Shown one piece after another: positions 37,478 through 47,698 of a DNA stretch of 64,000 bases (position 1 is its first letter; each line of letters begins with the position of its first letter). The DNA is from DATAXI01 sp963756185. Lineage in GTDB: Bacteria; Verrucomicrobiota; Verrucomicrobiia; Chthoniobacterales; Chthoniobacteraceae. The position numbers and the translations under genes are program-made. The DNA lies in assembly GCA_963756185.1 (NCBI GenBank), contig CAVWMS010000011.1, positions 62,001 to 126,000 on the forward strand. Direction: 5' to 3'. A model generated the notes under the pieces. It had not been told where the DNA came from. It searched no databases and worked only from the letters and a program-made list of their open reading frames with translations.

Positions 37478-38500
37478 TCAGACGGCCTCTTTCACCTGCA
37501 GCACAATCTTCCCGCGGGCGCGTCCGCTCTGGCTCAGCTCCTGCGCCCGGCGCGCCTCGGCCAGCGGCACGATCTTGTCCATGAGCAACCTCAGCTTGCC
37601 CGAATCGATCAGCGCCGCGATTTCCGCCAGTTGGCCCGAATCCGGGTGACTGGAATGGAATATGGTCCGGACCCCGTGCGCCTGGGCATTTTCGGCCGAA
37701 GGCGGCGCGGTAAGTGAAACCAGGATGCCGCCCTTCCTCAGCGTTTGCCACGATCGCTCCTGCGTCTCGCCTCCTATCGTGTCCAGGACAACGTCCATAT
37801 CCCGCGCAATATCTTCAAAACGCTGCGTCATGTAGTCGACCGGTTCGTCTGCGCCAAATTCGCGCAGCAACCCCTGGTTCTGCGTCGATGCTGTCGCCGT
37901 CACACGCGCGCCTTTCCATTTCGCAAGTTGCACCGCGAGGTGTCCCACCCCGCCCGTCCCGGCGTGGATCAAAACGCGCTGGCCGGCCCGCAGTTGCCCC
38001 GACTCAAACAGCCCCTGCCACGCCGTCAGCGCCGCCATCGGCACGCCCGCCGCGTGCGTGTAATCCAGCGACTTCGGCTTGAGCGCAATCTCCGATTCCC
38101 GCGCCACCATGTACTCCGCATAGGCTCCATCGCGCGAGACGTCCGCCATGCCGTAAACTTCATCGCCCTCTTTGAGCCGCGATACTCCGGGGCCGGTCTC
38201 CTCCACCAGCCCCGACACATCCCACCCCGGAATCACCGGCAGCGAATACCGCAGGAAATCCTTCAGGTAACCTTCCCGCACCTTCCAGTCCAGCGGGTTC
38301 ACCCCCGCCGCGTGGATGCGGATCAGAATCTCGCCAGCGCCCGGCCGGGGCCGCGGCGCATCTTCGTAGCGCAAGACTTCCGGCCCGCCGTAGTTGTGGA
38401 TTCGAACGGCTTTCATCGTTTCCGAAGCCGCGCCCCTGGATTGCCCCGCGGCCGAACGGCTCTTCTCGAGCCCCTGCATTTCGACAGTTGTTGTGCTCAT
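37478..38500 (-). CDS. NADP-dependent oxidoreductase, quinone reductase-like MDR family
   Basis: A medium-chain dehydrogenase/reductase of the zinc-free type. The conserved core starts at MKAVRIHNYGGPEVLRYED; the chosen start at 38500 adds about 28 residues (MSTTTVEMQGLEKSR...) and could be too early. The GroES-like domain (RIHAAGVNPLDWKVREGYLK, SLPVIPGWDVSGLVEETGPG) is followed by the Rossmann motif VLIHAGTGGVGHLAVQLAKW. It lacks the cysteines of zinc alcohol dehydrogenases. Reduction of quinones or enones with NADPH is the family activity; the substrate is unknown. Confidence 0.8.
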   Translation of the reverse strand: MSTTTVEMQGLEKSRSAAGQSRGAASETMKAVRIHNYGGPEVLRYEDAPRPRPGAGEILIRIHAAGVNPLDWKVREGYLKDFLRYSLPVIPGWDVSGLVEETGPGVSRLKEGDEVYGMADVSRDGAYAEYMVARESEIALKPKSLDYTHAAGVPMAALTAWQGLFESGQLRAGQRVLIHAGTGGVGHLAVQLAKWKGARVTATASTQNQGLLREFGADEPVDYMTQRFEDIARDMDVVLDTIGGETQERSWQTLRKGGILVSLTAPPSAENAQAHGVRTIFHSSHPDSGQLAEIAALIDSGKLRLLMDKIVPLAEARRAQELSQSGRARGKIVLQVKEAV

Positions 38501-38671
38501 GGCTTTGCTATTTCGAATATCGCACGCCGGCCGCGCGCCTCCACTTTTCCGCCCATGCACGCCTTGAGCGGGCGAAGCGCAGCGAAGCCCCTCCCGGCAT
38601 GTTGGCGCGCCATTGCCGTGGTGGTTTCCATGTCATTGGAAGAATGGTGGTTGCGCGTGCAAACTTTCTCC

Positions 38672-39493
38672 ATGACACATGACCGAATGAACAAACGCCT
38701 TGCGTTCATCGACCTCGACGGCACCCTGCTGGGACCTGACAAGCAGGTGAGCCGGGCCAACCTTGAGGCTGTGCGACTCCTTTTCAGTGCGGGATTTACG
38801 GCCGTTCCTGCGTCCGGCAGGCACCATCTCAACATTCTCCCATTTCAGGAGCGCATGGGAGACCTCCAGTGGAGCATCTCCTCGCAGGGAGCGGTGGTGA
38901 AGCACGCCACAACGGGCGAGCAACTGTGTGAAGTCAATATCCCGGAGGTGGATGCGCTGGCTCTCTACGAAGCGGCTCGTCAGGCTGGCCTCGCCTTGAT
39001 CGTCTATCACCGGGATGGCGCTTTCATCGAAGCCGAATCCGAGTGGACGCGCCTCTATGCGAAGAACGCGAATTGGACACCGCGACGCGCGGACCTGTCC
39101 CGGCTTGCGGCGGAAGGCGTGCAGAAAATCATACTGAGCAATGCACCCGAAATAGTGGAGAAGATGTGTGGGGAATTGGTGCGCGTATTTGGCGGGCGCC
39201 TCCACGCAGTGGTGAGCGACGACGAGTTGCTCGAATTCGTTTCTCCATGCGTGAACAAAGCGCGTGGCGCCGAAACCCTGGCAAACCATCTCGGCGTTGC
39301 ACGAGAGGACACGATGGCCTTCGGCGACGGCAACAATGACGTTGAGATTCTGCGCTGGGCCGCAATATCCGTGGCGATGGATCACGGCAGGCCCGCTGCC
39401 CGGGAAAGCGCGAGGTGGATCAGCCCTCCGGGGACACCGGAGACCGCTTTCGCGCGAGCAGTCAAACTGGCCCTCGAATATGTCCAAGGTTGA
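38672..39493 (+). CDS. HAD-superfamily hydrolase, Cof type
   Basis: A 273-residue phosphatase of the Cof/type IIB HAD family, probably acting on a sugar phosphate or FMN. The motifs are complete: motif I LAFIDLDGTLLGPDKQVSRA, motif II AVPASGRHHLNIL, the lysine motif CVNKARGAETLANHLG and motif IV MAFGDGNNDVEILRWAAISV. The cap domain lies between. The start at 38672 (MTHDRMNKRLAF) is chosen; 38687 is also possible. It is divergent from the oxidoreductase gene. Confidence 0.85.
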   Translation: MTHDRMNKRLAFIDLDGTLLGPDKQVSRANLEAVRLLFSAGFTAVPASGRHHLNILPFQERMGDLQWSISSQGAVVKHATTGEQLCEVNIPEVDALALYEAARQAGLALIVYHRDGAFIEAESEWTRLYAKNANWTPRRADLSRLAAEGVQKIILSNAPEIVEKMCGELVRVFGGRLHAVVSDDELLEFVSPCVNKARGAETLANHLGVAREDTMAFGDGNNDVEILRWAAISVAMDHGRPAARESARWISPPGTPETAFARAVKLALEYVQG

Positions 39494-39528
39494 GTCATCG
39501 AGCCTTTGTTCCAAGCCCAGAATGTTAA

Positions 39529-39576
39529 GGCCCGGGCTGGAGCAATCCCGCGAAAGCGGGAGAGCAAAGGCCCGGG
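39529..39576. other. Nested hairpin after the HAD gene
   Basis: CCCGC-GAAA-GCGGG (39547-39560) with a GNRA-type tetraloop is enclosed by two AAGGCCCGGG segments, whose CCCGGG parts can also pair. It lies 36 bases after the HAD stop codon and may end transcription, though no U run follows. Confidence 0.5.
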
Positions 39577-39635
39577 TCCCACCTACATCTTTCGCCGACG
39601 GCGGATGAGGAAAACGGCGGCGCCGGCGAGCGCCA

Positions 39636-40110
39636 CGGTTGCTCGCAGCCAACGAAGCAGAAGCGGTCGCGCTTTATGCTCAACATCGCGAGCCAATCGC
39701 CATCGTACTTACGGACATGCCCATGCCCGTGATGGATGGGCCAGCGACGATCGTCGCCTTGACCTCAATGAATCCGAACTTAAAAATCATCGGTTCCAGC
39801 GGTCTGCCCTCTGATGCGGATTTTGCGGGGGCGGCGGGAGGAGGCTTTAACCCGAACTCCGATGTTGGAGGGGATGAGATGGTGCAAGATGCTGAGTCGC
39901 GATGACATGAGGAGGACCGAGGAGGAGGAAGGGAACCGTGGTGGTCGGCGGGCGGGCGAACCGAAGCGTATCTGAAAGATACGGTGAGGTCCGACGAATG
40001 GCACTCGCGGCCAGCAGATTGCGCCAGATCGCCCCGATCAACTTCGGAGTTCGGGTTTAAGTGTTTTATTTCGAAACCTTATACGGCTGAGCCTTTGTTT
40101 TTTCTTCTGG
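39636..40110 (+). pseudogene. Receiver-domain remnant, split by an inverted-repeat element
   Basis: The left part reads AANEAEAVALYAQH, then PIAIVLTDMPMPVMDGPATI and VALTSMNPNLKIIGSSGLPS, the beta3-beta4 portion of a CheY-like receiver as found in hybrid sensor kinases (phospho-acceptor D in LTDMPMPVMDG). It then runs into the element at 39845. After the element the domain resumes as KCFISKPYTAEPL, the beta5 lysine region. Joining the flanks at TTAA gives GGGFKCFISKPYTAEP in one frame. The first half of the domain is missing, so it was already truncated before or after insertion. Confidence 0.75.
39845..40061. mobile_element. 217-bp MITE-like element with 23-bp terminal inverted repeats and TTAA duplication
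   Basis: The ends CTTTAACCCGAACTCCGATG (39845 onwards) and, reading inward from the other side, CTTAAACCCGAACTCCGAAG match at 21 of 23 positions (39845-39867 with 40039-40061). Both ends carry TTAA, consistent with a target duplication. There is no transposase inside. It interrupts a receiver domain, and the coding frame is restored on removing it, so the ends are well defined. Confidence 0.8.
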
Positions 40111-40402
40111 ATTTCCGCGCCTCTTGCAAGCGCCGGAAAAAAATCACAAAAACGCATTCCTTGCGACGCGAGCCACTTGCGACAGCCGCTCCAGCAGAGG
40201 TGGTTTTCTCCCGCGCGACGGCACCGGAAGAAACGTCGGGCAGGTGGAATTGATCTCCAGCAGAGGTGATTTTCTCCCGCGCGACGGCACTGTCTGATGC
40301 GATTTCTAGGCTAGTCGAGCGTTCACCTGGACCTGCGGCCCGGACTGACAGACGAACGTTGCGCGCTCGAAGAAAGCCAAACCTGGTAAGCGAAAAAACG
40401 TA
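40111..40402. other. Gap with a 34-bp direct repeat
   Basis: A segment of about 34 bases (CCAGCAGAGGTGGTTTTCTC then CCGCGCGACGGCAC) occurs at 40191-40224 and again at 40257-40290 with one difference, a 66-base period. No gene is visible. The MerR-like gene starts at 40403. Confidence 0.7.
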
Positions 40403-40738
40403 ATGAGCGAATCCTGCACAATCGCTGGAAGACCGGACAAGGCTCTCCAGCTTTACGAGCCTCGTCCTCGGATGGCCTACACCATCGAGGCCACGGCCCG
40501 AATCACGGCCCTGCCAAGGCATACGATCCTTGTTTACTACAAACGCGGCCTCGTATCACCCATGGCCGACCCGCAGGGAGGCGGCTATCGCTTCAATGAC
40601 GAGGCGATCCGCACGCTACGGCGCATCGAAGAGTTGCGCACAACACACGGCATTGGCCTGCGAGGCATCAAGATGATGCTGGAACTCATGAGCGAGGTGG
40701 AGCGGCTCCATGCCGAGCTTCGCGACTTGCGGGGCTGA
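40403..40738 (+). CDS. MerR-family transcriptional regulator
   Basis: A 111-residue protein with one MerR-type winged helix. The helix-turn-helix is YTIEATARITALPRHTILVY, the wing is SPMADPQGGGYRFNDEAIRT, then RTLRRIEELRTTHGIGLRGI and a helix MMLELMSEVERLHAELRDL. The length and the missing C-terminal effector domain resemble HspR/CbpM-like regulators of chaperone genes. No chaperone gene is adjacent; the next gene is hdeD-like. An internal start at 40472 (MAYTIEA) may be the true one. Confidence 0.7.
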   Translation: MSESCTIAGRPDKALQLYEPRPRMAYTIEATARITALPRHTILVYYKRGLVSPMADPQGGGYRFNDEAIRTLRRIEELRTTHGIGLRGIKMMLELMSEVERLHAELRDLRG

Positions 40739-40779
40739 TCGACCCAAGGAAACAACAAAAGAAACGAAGAATCGAAAAA

Positions 40780-41382
40780 ATGAATACAATGAGTGAATTC
40801 AACGCTCCCGAAGAACTGGTGGCCGACATGTTCAATCGAAACTGGTGGCTGCTCGCGATCCGAGGCCTGGCTGCCATTCTCTTTGGCCTGCTGGCATTCG
40901 TATGGCCGGGATTGACCCTGCTGACCCTGGTCTTTCTCTTCGGGTTTTACGCCATCGCGAACGGAGTGCTTGCGCTAGCCGTCGCTTTCAAAGCTCCGAA
41001 AGGCTATCGCAGATATGGACTCCTGATTGTCGAAGGAATCCTGAGCATCATCGCGGGCATTATTGCCTTTGTGATGCCGGGCGTCACCGCCCTGTCGCTG
41101 CTGATACTGATCGCGGCATGGGCGATCGTGACAGGAGTGTTCGAGATCATCGCCGCCATCCGCCTGCGGAAGGTAGTCGATCACGAATGGCTCCTGATCA
41201 TTGCGGGGATCGCCTCGCTGGCGTTCGGGATCATTGTGATGATCTTGCCGGGCGCCGGGGCATTGGCGCTGGTGTGGTGGATAGGCGCCTACACGTTTGC
41301 CTTTGGCGTCCTGCTGATGATGCTGGCATTTCGGATGCGGCACTGGAGCCGCCTGGCTTCCGGCGCGATGCGTCCGGTTTGA
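40780..41382 (+). CDS. HdeD-family membrane protein (DUF308)
   Basis: A 200-residue inner-membrane protein with six hydrophobic helices in three DUF308 pairs: LAIRGLAAILFGLLAFVWPG, LTLVFLFGFYAIANGVLALA, LLIVEGILSIIAGIIAFVMP, LSLLILIAAWAIVTGVFEII, LLIIAGIASLAFGIIVMILP and LALVWWIGAYTFAFGVLLMM. HdeD is linked to acid resistance at high cell density in E. coli; the molecular role is unclear. It lies 41 bases after the MerR-like gene on the same strand, so that regulator may control it. Confidence 0.85.
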   Translation: MNTMSEFNAPEELVADMFNRNWWLLAIRGLAAILFGLLAFVWPGLTLLTLVFLFGFYAIANGVLALAVAFKAPKGYRRYGLLIVEGILSIIAGIIAFVMPGVTALSLLILIAAWAIVTGVFEIIAAIRLRKVVDHEWLLIIAGIASLAFGIIVMILPGAGALALVWWIGAYTFAFGVLLMMLAFRMRHWSRLASGAMRPV

Positions 41383-41879
41383 ACCGGGCGGGCCAGACCG
41401 GGGGGGAAACACGCACTGGGGCGTGAGAGCGCCCCGGCGTGGGGTGTGGTCAGCCGTCCGGGCGCGGCGGGGGTTCGTTCTACCTTCCGGGGAGATTCAC
41501 GACGACGGTTTTGCATACGTGAAATCGACGCCTTGCGCCATCGCCTCTACGACAATCTGAACCATAGTCCCTATGTATTCCGCCGTCCGCGGTCCGGCCT
41601 CGGCAAAAATCATTCGCGCTGATCGGCCAGACATTTGGGTGGACCGTAGAACCGTTGGGAGGCGACGGCAATCTCGGCAGGTGCCGGTCCGGAAATACGC
41701 TGACGATATTTCTGCACTGCATTGGTGGCCGCACCTGCATTCCCGCCGAAGGTCCCCATAGTATCCACACGGGCAGGGGTTCGTTGCCATTGGGAACCGC
41801 ACTCTACAGGAAAAAGGGAATACCACGCCATTCAGGGAAAACAGGGGGTCAGCCGACGATCGGCCTCCTGCCCAAATGC
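41383..41879. other. Gap containing a comM remnant
   Basis: About 500 bases between hdeD and the repeat protein. Apart from the degraded comM piece at 41690-41815 I see no gene, RNA or clear signal in it. Confidence 0.5.
41690..41815 (-). pseudogene. Remnant of a ComM/YifB Mg-chelatase-like ATPase gene
   Basis: On the minus strand one frame reads FPMATNPCPCGYYGDLRREC and the next frame continues VQKYRQRISGPAPAEI. Together they match the ComM segment that runs MNPCPCGYYGD...C...QIQKYxxRISGPLLDRID. Nothing of the rest of the gene survives. It is a decayed fragment, out of frame and too short to function. Confidence 0.6.
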
Positions 41880-44800
41880 TCAAGCGCGGAAACCGCGTTT
41901 CCGCAACTTCCCGATGCCGATCAGAATTCCAGCGCCCGATATTGCCAATCCCCATGTGGATGGCTCCGGAACGACGGTGAAAGTCAGATCGTCCGGAGAA
42001 TAAACCGCTTCATACGTGTTTGGCCCGATTGTGAATATGGAGTCATTCGCCACATTCCCAAAGACGCCGGTGAACCCGTCCGCGGTCTGAAAGGCTATGA
42101 ATTCGTCCCCAGGAGTCAGCTTGCCCGGAGTCGCGGCAATGTCATCGAATGTCAATTGACAACCGGCGTCCAGAGTCGCCGAGGCGGCGATGAGCTCGGA
42201 CGATCCGTCCCCCGCGCCCCCGCCCGTACTGTTCAGATTGAATGCGTATTCGGCATTGGAACCGAGCGTCAACGCGTCGCTGATCGTCAGCGTGCCGGTC
42301 ATGCCGGCCGCTCCCGGCTCGATGACCGCAAACGAATTCAACTGCACCGGGGCGCTGATCGTGCCGAAGCCAAATATCTCGCTGCCACTGTCACTCACGA
42401 GGCTCGTTGCGCCAAAGGTCCCGCCACCGAGTTGCAGCGTGCCGCTGTTGGTTAGACTGCTCGCGGCGGTAAAGTTTGCGTCTCCCAGGATCCGCAACGC
42501 GCCGCCATTGGCCGTGATGGAATCGATCGCCGCAAATACCGCGGTGGGTCCGCCCAGGGTGACGTCGCCGTTGTTTGTCGTGATCGCCGATCCGCCGTCA
42601 TTGAAAAGGAGCGTCGATCCGTTGAAAACATCCCATGTCCCGCCAGTCAGTTCGCTCCCGGAATGCTGGGTAATCGTGCCGCTCAACTCCAGCGTCCCGC
42701 TGATTACGTTCACGCTCCCGGTGTTATTAAAAGCGATGTTGCTGCCCACCGAACTCGTCATCCCAGCCCCGGACACGTTCCACACCCCCGAGTTATTGAT
42801 CGCATCCCCGGCGTGGCCGTAACTCTCCGTAAAGCTGTCCCCGGCAGTCACGTTGAACGTGCCGCTGTTATTCAGAACCCCGGGTGTCGCGTCGTCGTTG
42901 TCGAAATTAAAATTGGCGCCGGTCTGGCTGTCGGTGATCGTCCCCATGTTGTTTAACACCCGATCCAGCCCAATGCCGCCGTTCCCGCTGATGGTCGAGA
43001 CCGGGTCCAGCACGCTCGTCGTCCCTGTCCCTTCCATGTTTCCACCGGTCCAGTTCAGGCTGGGCGTGCTCACCAGGCCGCTTCCACTCAAAACGCCGCC
43101 GGATAGGTCGAGCCAGGTCGTGCTTGCCGCACTGTTGAAGTTAATCGTGCCGGCGGTAATCGAAGTCGTTCCAGTTACGCTGTAAGTGCCGGCATTGAAG
43201 TTCCAGGTCAGGCCGCCGTTGCCTTCGAAGAGTACCGTACCCGCCCCGCTCACGCTCGATGCGCCGCTCAACGTATAGATGGTTCCTCCCCCTCCCCCAA
43301 AATTCAGCCCCGCGCCTGCGCTGACCAAAAATATCCCCCCCGTGCTCGTTCCCCCGCCGTCCAACTCCAGCGTCCCGCTCGTCACGTTCACACTCCCGGT
43401 GTTGTTAAAGGCGATGTTGCTGCCCACCAAACTCGTTATCCCCGCCCCGGACACGTTCCACACCCCCGAGTTATTGATCGCATCGGCGCCGGTGCTGTAG
43501 GACTCATAATACCCGCCCCCGGCAGTCACGTTGAACGTGCCGCTGTTGTTCAAAACCCCGGGTGTCGCGTCGTCATTGTCAAAGTTAATATCGGCGCCCG
43601 TTTGGCTGTCGGTCATCGTCCCGAGATTGTCCAACACACGATCCAACCCTACGTTCGCACCCCCGCTGATCGTCGACACCGTCCCCGTCACGCTCGTCGT
43701 CCCAGTCCCTTCCATGTATCCACCGCTCCAGTTCAGGTTGGGCGTGCTCACCAGTCCGCTTCCACCAAGCGCACCGCCGGAGATCTTGAGCGATGATGTG
43801 CTTGCCGCACTGTTGAAATTGGCCGTGCCGGCGTTGACCCAGGTCGTTCCAGTTACGCTGTAAGTGCCGGCGTTGAAGTTCCAGGTCAGGCCACCGCCTT
43901 CGAAGAGCACGGTCCCAAGCCCACTCACGCTCGATGCGCCGCTCAATGTATAGATGGTCCCCTCCCCCTCCCCCAAAGTTCAGCCCCGCGCCTGCGCTCA
44001 CCAAAAATATCCCGGCCGTGCTCGTCCCCCCGCCGTCCAGTTCCAGCGTCCCGCTCGTCACGTTCACACTCCCGGTGTTGTTAAAGGCGACGTTACTGCC
44101 CACCGTACTCGTCGCGCCCGCCCCGGACACGTTCCACACCCCCGAGTTATTGATCGCATCCGCGCCGGTGCTGTAGGACTCATAAAACCCGCCCCCGGCA
44201 GTCACGTTGAATGTGCCGCTGTTGTTCAAAACCCCGGGTGTTAGGTTGTCATTATCCAGGTTAATATCGGCGCCCGTTTGGCTGTCGGTCATCGTCCCGA
44301 GGTTGTCCAACACGCGATCCAACCCTACGTTCGCACCCCCGCTGATCGTCGAGACCGTCCCCGTCACGCTCGTCGTCCCAGTCCCTTCCATGTATCCACC
44401 GCTCCAGTTCAGGTTGGGCGTGCTCACCAGTCCGCTTCCACCAAGCGCACCGCCGGAGATCTTGAGCGATGATGTGCTTGCCGCACTGTTGAAATTGGCC
44501 GTGCCGGCGCTGACCCAGGTCGTTCCAGTTACGCTGTAAGTGCCGGCGTTGAAGTCCCAGGTCAGACCACCGCCTTCGAAGAGCACCGTGCCCGCCCCGC
44601 TCACGCTCGATGCGCCGCCCAGCGTATAGATGGTTCCTCCCGGCCCCCCAAAGTTCAGCCCAGCACCGCCGCTCACCAAAAATATCCCGCCCGTGCTCGT
44701 CCCCCCGCCGTCCAGTTCCAGCGTCCCGCTCGTCACGTTCACACTCCCGGTGTTGTTAAAGGCGACGTTGCCGGCCACCGTACTCGTCGCGCCCGCCCCG

Positions 44801-46758
44801 GACACGTTCCACACCCCCGAGTTATTGATCGCATCGGCGCCCGTGCTGTAGGACTCAAAAAATCCGCCCCCGGCAGTCACGTTGAACGTGCCGCTGTTGT
44901 TCAAAACCCCGGGTGTTAAGTTGTCACTATCCAGGTTAATATCGGCGCCCGTTTGGCTGTCGGTCATCGTCCCGAGATTGTCCAACACGCGATCCAACCC
45001 TACGTTCGCGCCCCCGCTGATCGTCGAGACCGTCCCCGTCACGCTCGTCGTTCCCGTTCCTTCCATACTTCCACCCGTCCAGTTCAGGCTCGGCGTACTC
45101 ACCAGGCCGCTTCCACCCAAAATGCCATTGGAGATTTCGAGCGTGCTCGTGTTTGCCGCACTGTTGAAGTTAACCGTGCCGGCGGTAACCGAAGTCGTTC
45201 CAGTTACGCTGTAAGTGCCGGCATTGAAGTCCCAGACGAAGCCGCCGCCTTCGAAAAGCACGGTCCCAAGCCCGCTCACGCTCGATGCGCCGCTCAACGT
45301 ATAGATGGTCCCTCCTCCGCCCCCAAAATTCAGCCCCGCGCCGCCGCTCACCAAAAATATCCCGCCCGTGCACGTCCCCCCGCCGTCCAGCTCCAGCGTC
45401 CCGCTCGTCACGTTCACACTCCCGCTGTTGTTAAAGGCGACGTTGCCGGCCACCGTACTCGTCGCGCCCGCCCCGGACACGTTCCACACCCCCGAGTTAT
45501 TGATCGCGTCCGTGCCGGTGCTGTAGGACTCAAAAAACCCGCCCCCGGCAGTCACGTTGAAGGTGCCGCTGTTGTTCAAAAACCCGGGTGTTAAGTTGTC
45601 ACTGTCCAGGTTAATATCGGCGCCCGTTTGGCTGTCGGTCATCGTCCCGAGATTGTCCAACACGCGATCCAACCCTACGTTCGCACCCCCGCTGATCGTC
45701 GACACCGTCCCCGTCACGCTGGTGGTTCCCGTTCCTTCCATATTTCCACCCGTCCAGTTCAGGCTCGGCGTACTTACCAGTCCGCTTCCACCCAAAATGC
45801 CGCCGGAGATGTTCAGTGACGAAGTGCTTGCCGCACTGTTGAAATTGGCCGTGCCGGCGGCCACCCAGGTCGTTCCAGTTACACTGTAAGTGCCGGCATT
45901 GAAGTTCCACATCAAGCCGCCGCCGTCAAAAAGCACCGTTCCTGCCCCGCTCACGCTCGATGCGCCGCCCAACGTATAGATGGTCCCTCCTCCGCCCCCA
46001 AAGTTCAGCCCAGCACCGCCGCTCACCAAAAATATCCCGCCCGTGCTCGTCCCCCCACCGTCCAACTCCAGCGTCCCACTGGTCACATTCACATTCCCGG
46101 TGTTGTTAAAGGCAATGTTGCTGCCCACCGAACTCGTAGCCCCAGCTCCGGACACGTTCCACACCCCCGAATTATTGATCGCATCCGTACCGGTCGAGTA
46201 ACTCTCCGCAAAGTCGCCCCCGCCAGTCACATTGAACGTGCCGCTGTTATTCAAAACCCCGGGCGTCGCGTCGTCATTGTCAAAGTTAATATAGCCGCCG
46301 CCCGTCTGGCTGTCGGTCATCGTCCCGAGGTTGTCCAAAACCCGGTCCAACCCCACGGCGCCGTTCCCGCTGATGGTCGATGCCGTTCCCGATACGCTGG
46401 TCGTCCCCGTCCCTTCCAGGTTTCCACCGCTCCAGATCAGGTTGGCGTCCATGTCAAGATCGAAGCTCCCGGTCACGATCCCGCTCGATAGCGTGAAGCT
46501 GTCAATCGAGATATTCTGGTCCAATGTGATCGTTCCTCCGTTCGCGAGCGTCACATCGTAGTCATTGCCTCCGTTCCCGTTATCCGGATAATTCGCCGGA
46601 CCCGAGCTATTGGCCCAATTCCCGGCGACACTCCAATCCCCGCTGGTTCCGTCCCATGTGGACGTGATTTCCGCCGCCGGAGCAACGGTCCCCCAACCGA
46701 TCATTGCGCCCGCAACCAATAACCCTAGCCATGATCTACTCATAAAACGTGCGTTCAT
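41880..46758 (-). CDS. Secreted PEP-CTERM repeat protein, six 225-residue repeats, one frameshift
   Basis: A protein of about 1,625 residues in two overlapping frames (46758 to about 43970, then to 41880). A signal peptide (SWLGLLVAGAMIGWGTVAPA) is followed by SGDWSVAGNWANSSGPANYP, typical of autotransporter-associated beta-strand repeats. Six copies of a 225-residue repeat follow, each with GLDRVLDNLGTMTDSQTG or a close variant, GVLNNSGTFNVTAGG, NNSGVWNVSGAG and GSVNVTSGTLELDGGG. The C-terminus is a PEP-CTERM signal (VVPEPSTWGLAISGAGILIG, then a KLRKRGFRA basic end), so it should be sorted by an exosortase. It is probably a surface beta-helix. The frame changes in a C-rich run (CCCCTCCCCCTCCCCC) near 43963-43978. 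Confidence 0.8.
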
Positions 46759-47061
46759 GCGAAGATGCGCAGAGGTTGCCAGAACGCCTCTATGGTCTCA
46801 AATGATATTAAAATTCGTATCCTGCGCTTAACGAAGTATCGGGAAACTATCCCTCGGTCCCATCAACTTGATAATAACATTCCCCCCCGCCGCACCGGAC
46901 GGTTGACTCATTGTAACTCACCGCGGCACTTCTCAGTGCGAATCAATCCTGTCTAATAATGGCTCGCGGACCCGCTGCCTGCCGGTACTTCCGCGCGAAA
47001 GACGAGCCGCACCCGCGCCAAGGATCCCCAAAAATATCCGCACGGGCACGGACCGCCCCCG
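46759..47061. other. Gap upstream of the repeat protein gene
   Basis: A 303-base gap between efp and the PEP-CTERM gene, AT-richer near 46800-46880. It should hold the promoter of the repeat protein on the minus strand. No motif stands out. Confidence 0.5.
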
Positions 47062-47619
47062 CTACGCCCGCCCCATATACGCACCCGTCCGCGAATCCAC
47101 CTTGATCTTCTCCCCCTCCTTGATGAACAGCGGCACCTGCACCTGCAATCCCGTCTCGAGCACCGCCGGCTTTTGCACGTTGTTCGCGCTGTCGCCGCGC
47201 ACACCCTCCGCGCTCTCCACCACCTTCATCACCACCGACGACGGCATTTCCACCTGCACCGGACGCCCCTCGATCGACAGCACCTCGACCTTCAGGTTCT
47301 CGACCAGGTAATTCTTCGCCTCCTTCAGCAAATCCTCGTTCAGCGAGATCGTCTCGTACGTCTCCGGGTCCATGAAATGGTACCCCTGGTGATCCTTGTA
47401 CGAGAACTCGAGCTGCGACCGGCTCACATCCACCGTGTCCACCTTGTCCGTCGACCCAAACCGCACGTCGGCGCTCTTGCCCGTGTTGATGTAGCGGATG
47501 ATGGCCTGCACGAACGCCCGCAGGTTGCCCGGCGTGCGATGCTGGACTTCAAGGACGATCGCAGGGTTGCCGTTGTAACGGATGGCCATGCCTTTGCGGA
47601 GATCATTTGCGAGTGCCAT
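47062..47619 (-). CDS. efp: Elongation factor P
   Basis: EF-P binds stalled ribosomes and helps form peptide bonds at proline runs. The start at 47619 gives MALANDLRKGMAIRYNGNPA. The three beta-barrel domains are present (SADVRFGSTDKVDTVDVSRS, SVVMKVVESAEGVRGDSANN, ending with KEGEKIKVDSRTGAYMGRA). The tip of domain I reads RTPGNLRAFV, where most bacteria have a modifiable Lys or Arg after PG; Asn is found here, so modification at that place is not expected. The length is 185 residues. Confidence 0.93.
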   Translation of the reverse strand: MALANDLRKGMAIRYNGNPAIVLEVQHRTPGNLRAFVQAIIRYINTGKSADVRFGSTDKVDTVDVSRSQLEFSYKDHQGYHFMDPETYETISLNEDLLKEAKNYLVENLKVEVLSIEGRPVQVEMPSSVVMKVVESAEGVRGDSANNVQKPAVLETGLQVQVPLFIKEGEKIKVDSRTGAYMGRA

Positions 47620-47698
47620 GGGAAAAAAGAGGGATTTGGAGCCGGCCACTATCCACGCCAGAGCCCCCTCAGGCAAGGGGAAGATTGGCCCCGCAAAA

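Noticed and set aside
42190..46561. Plus-strand open frames of about 110 and 73 residues repeated across the PEP-CTERM gene.
   Set aside because: They are antisense shadows of the 675-bp repeats and recur only because the coding strand repeats.
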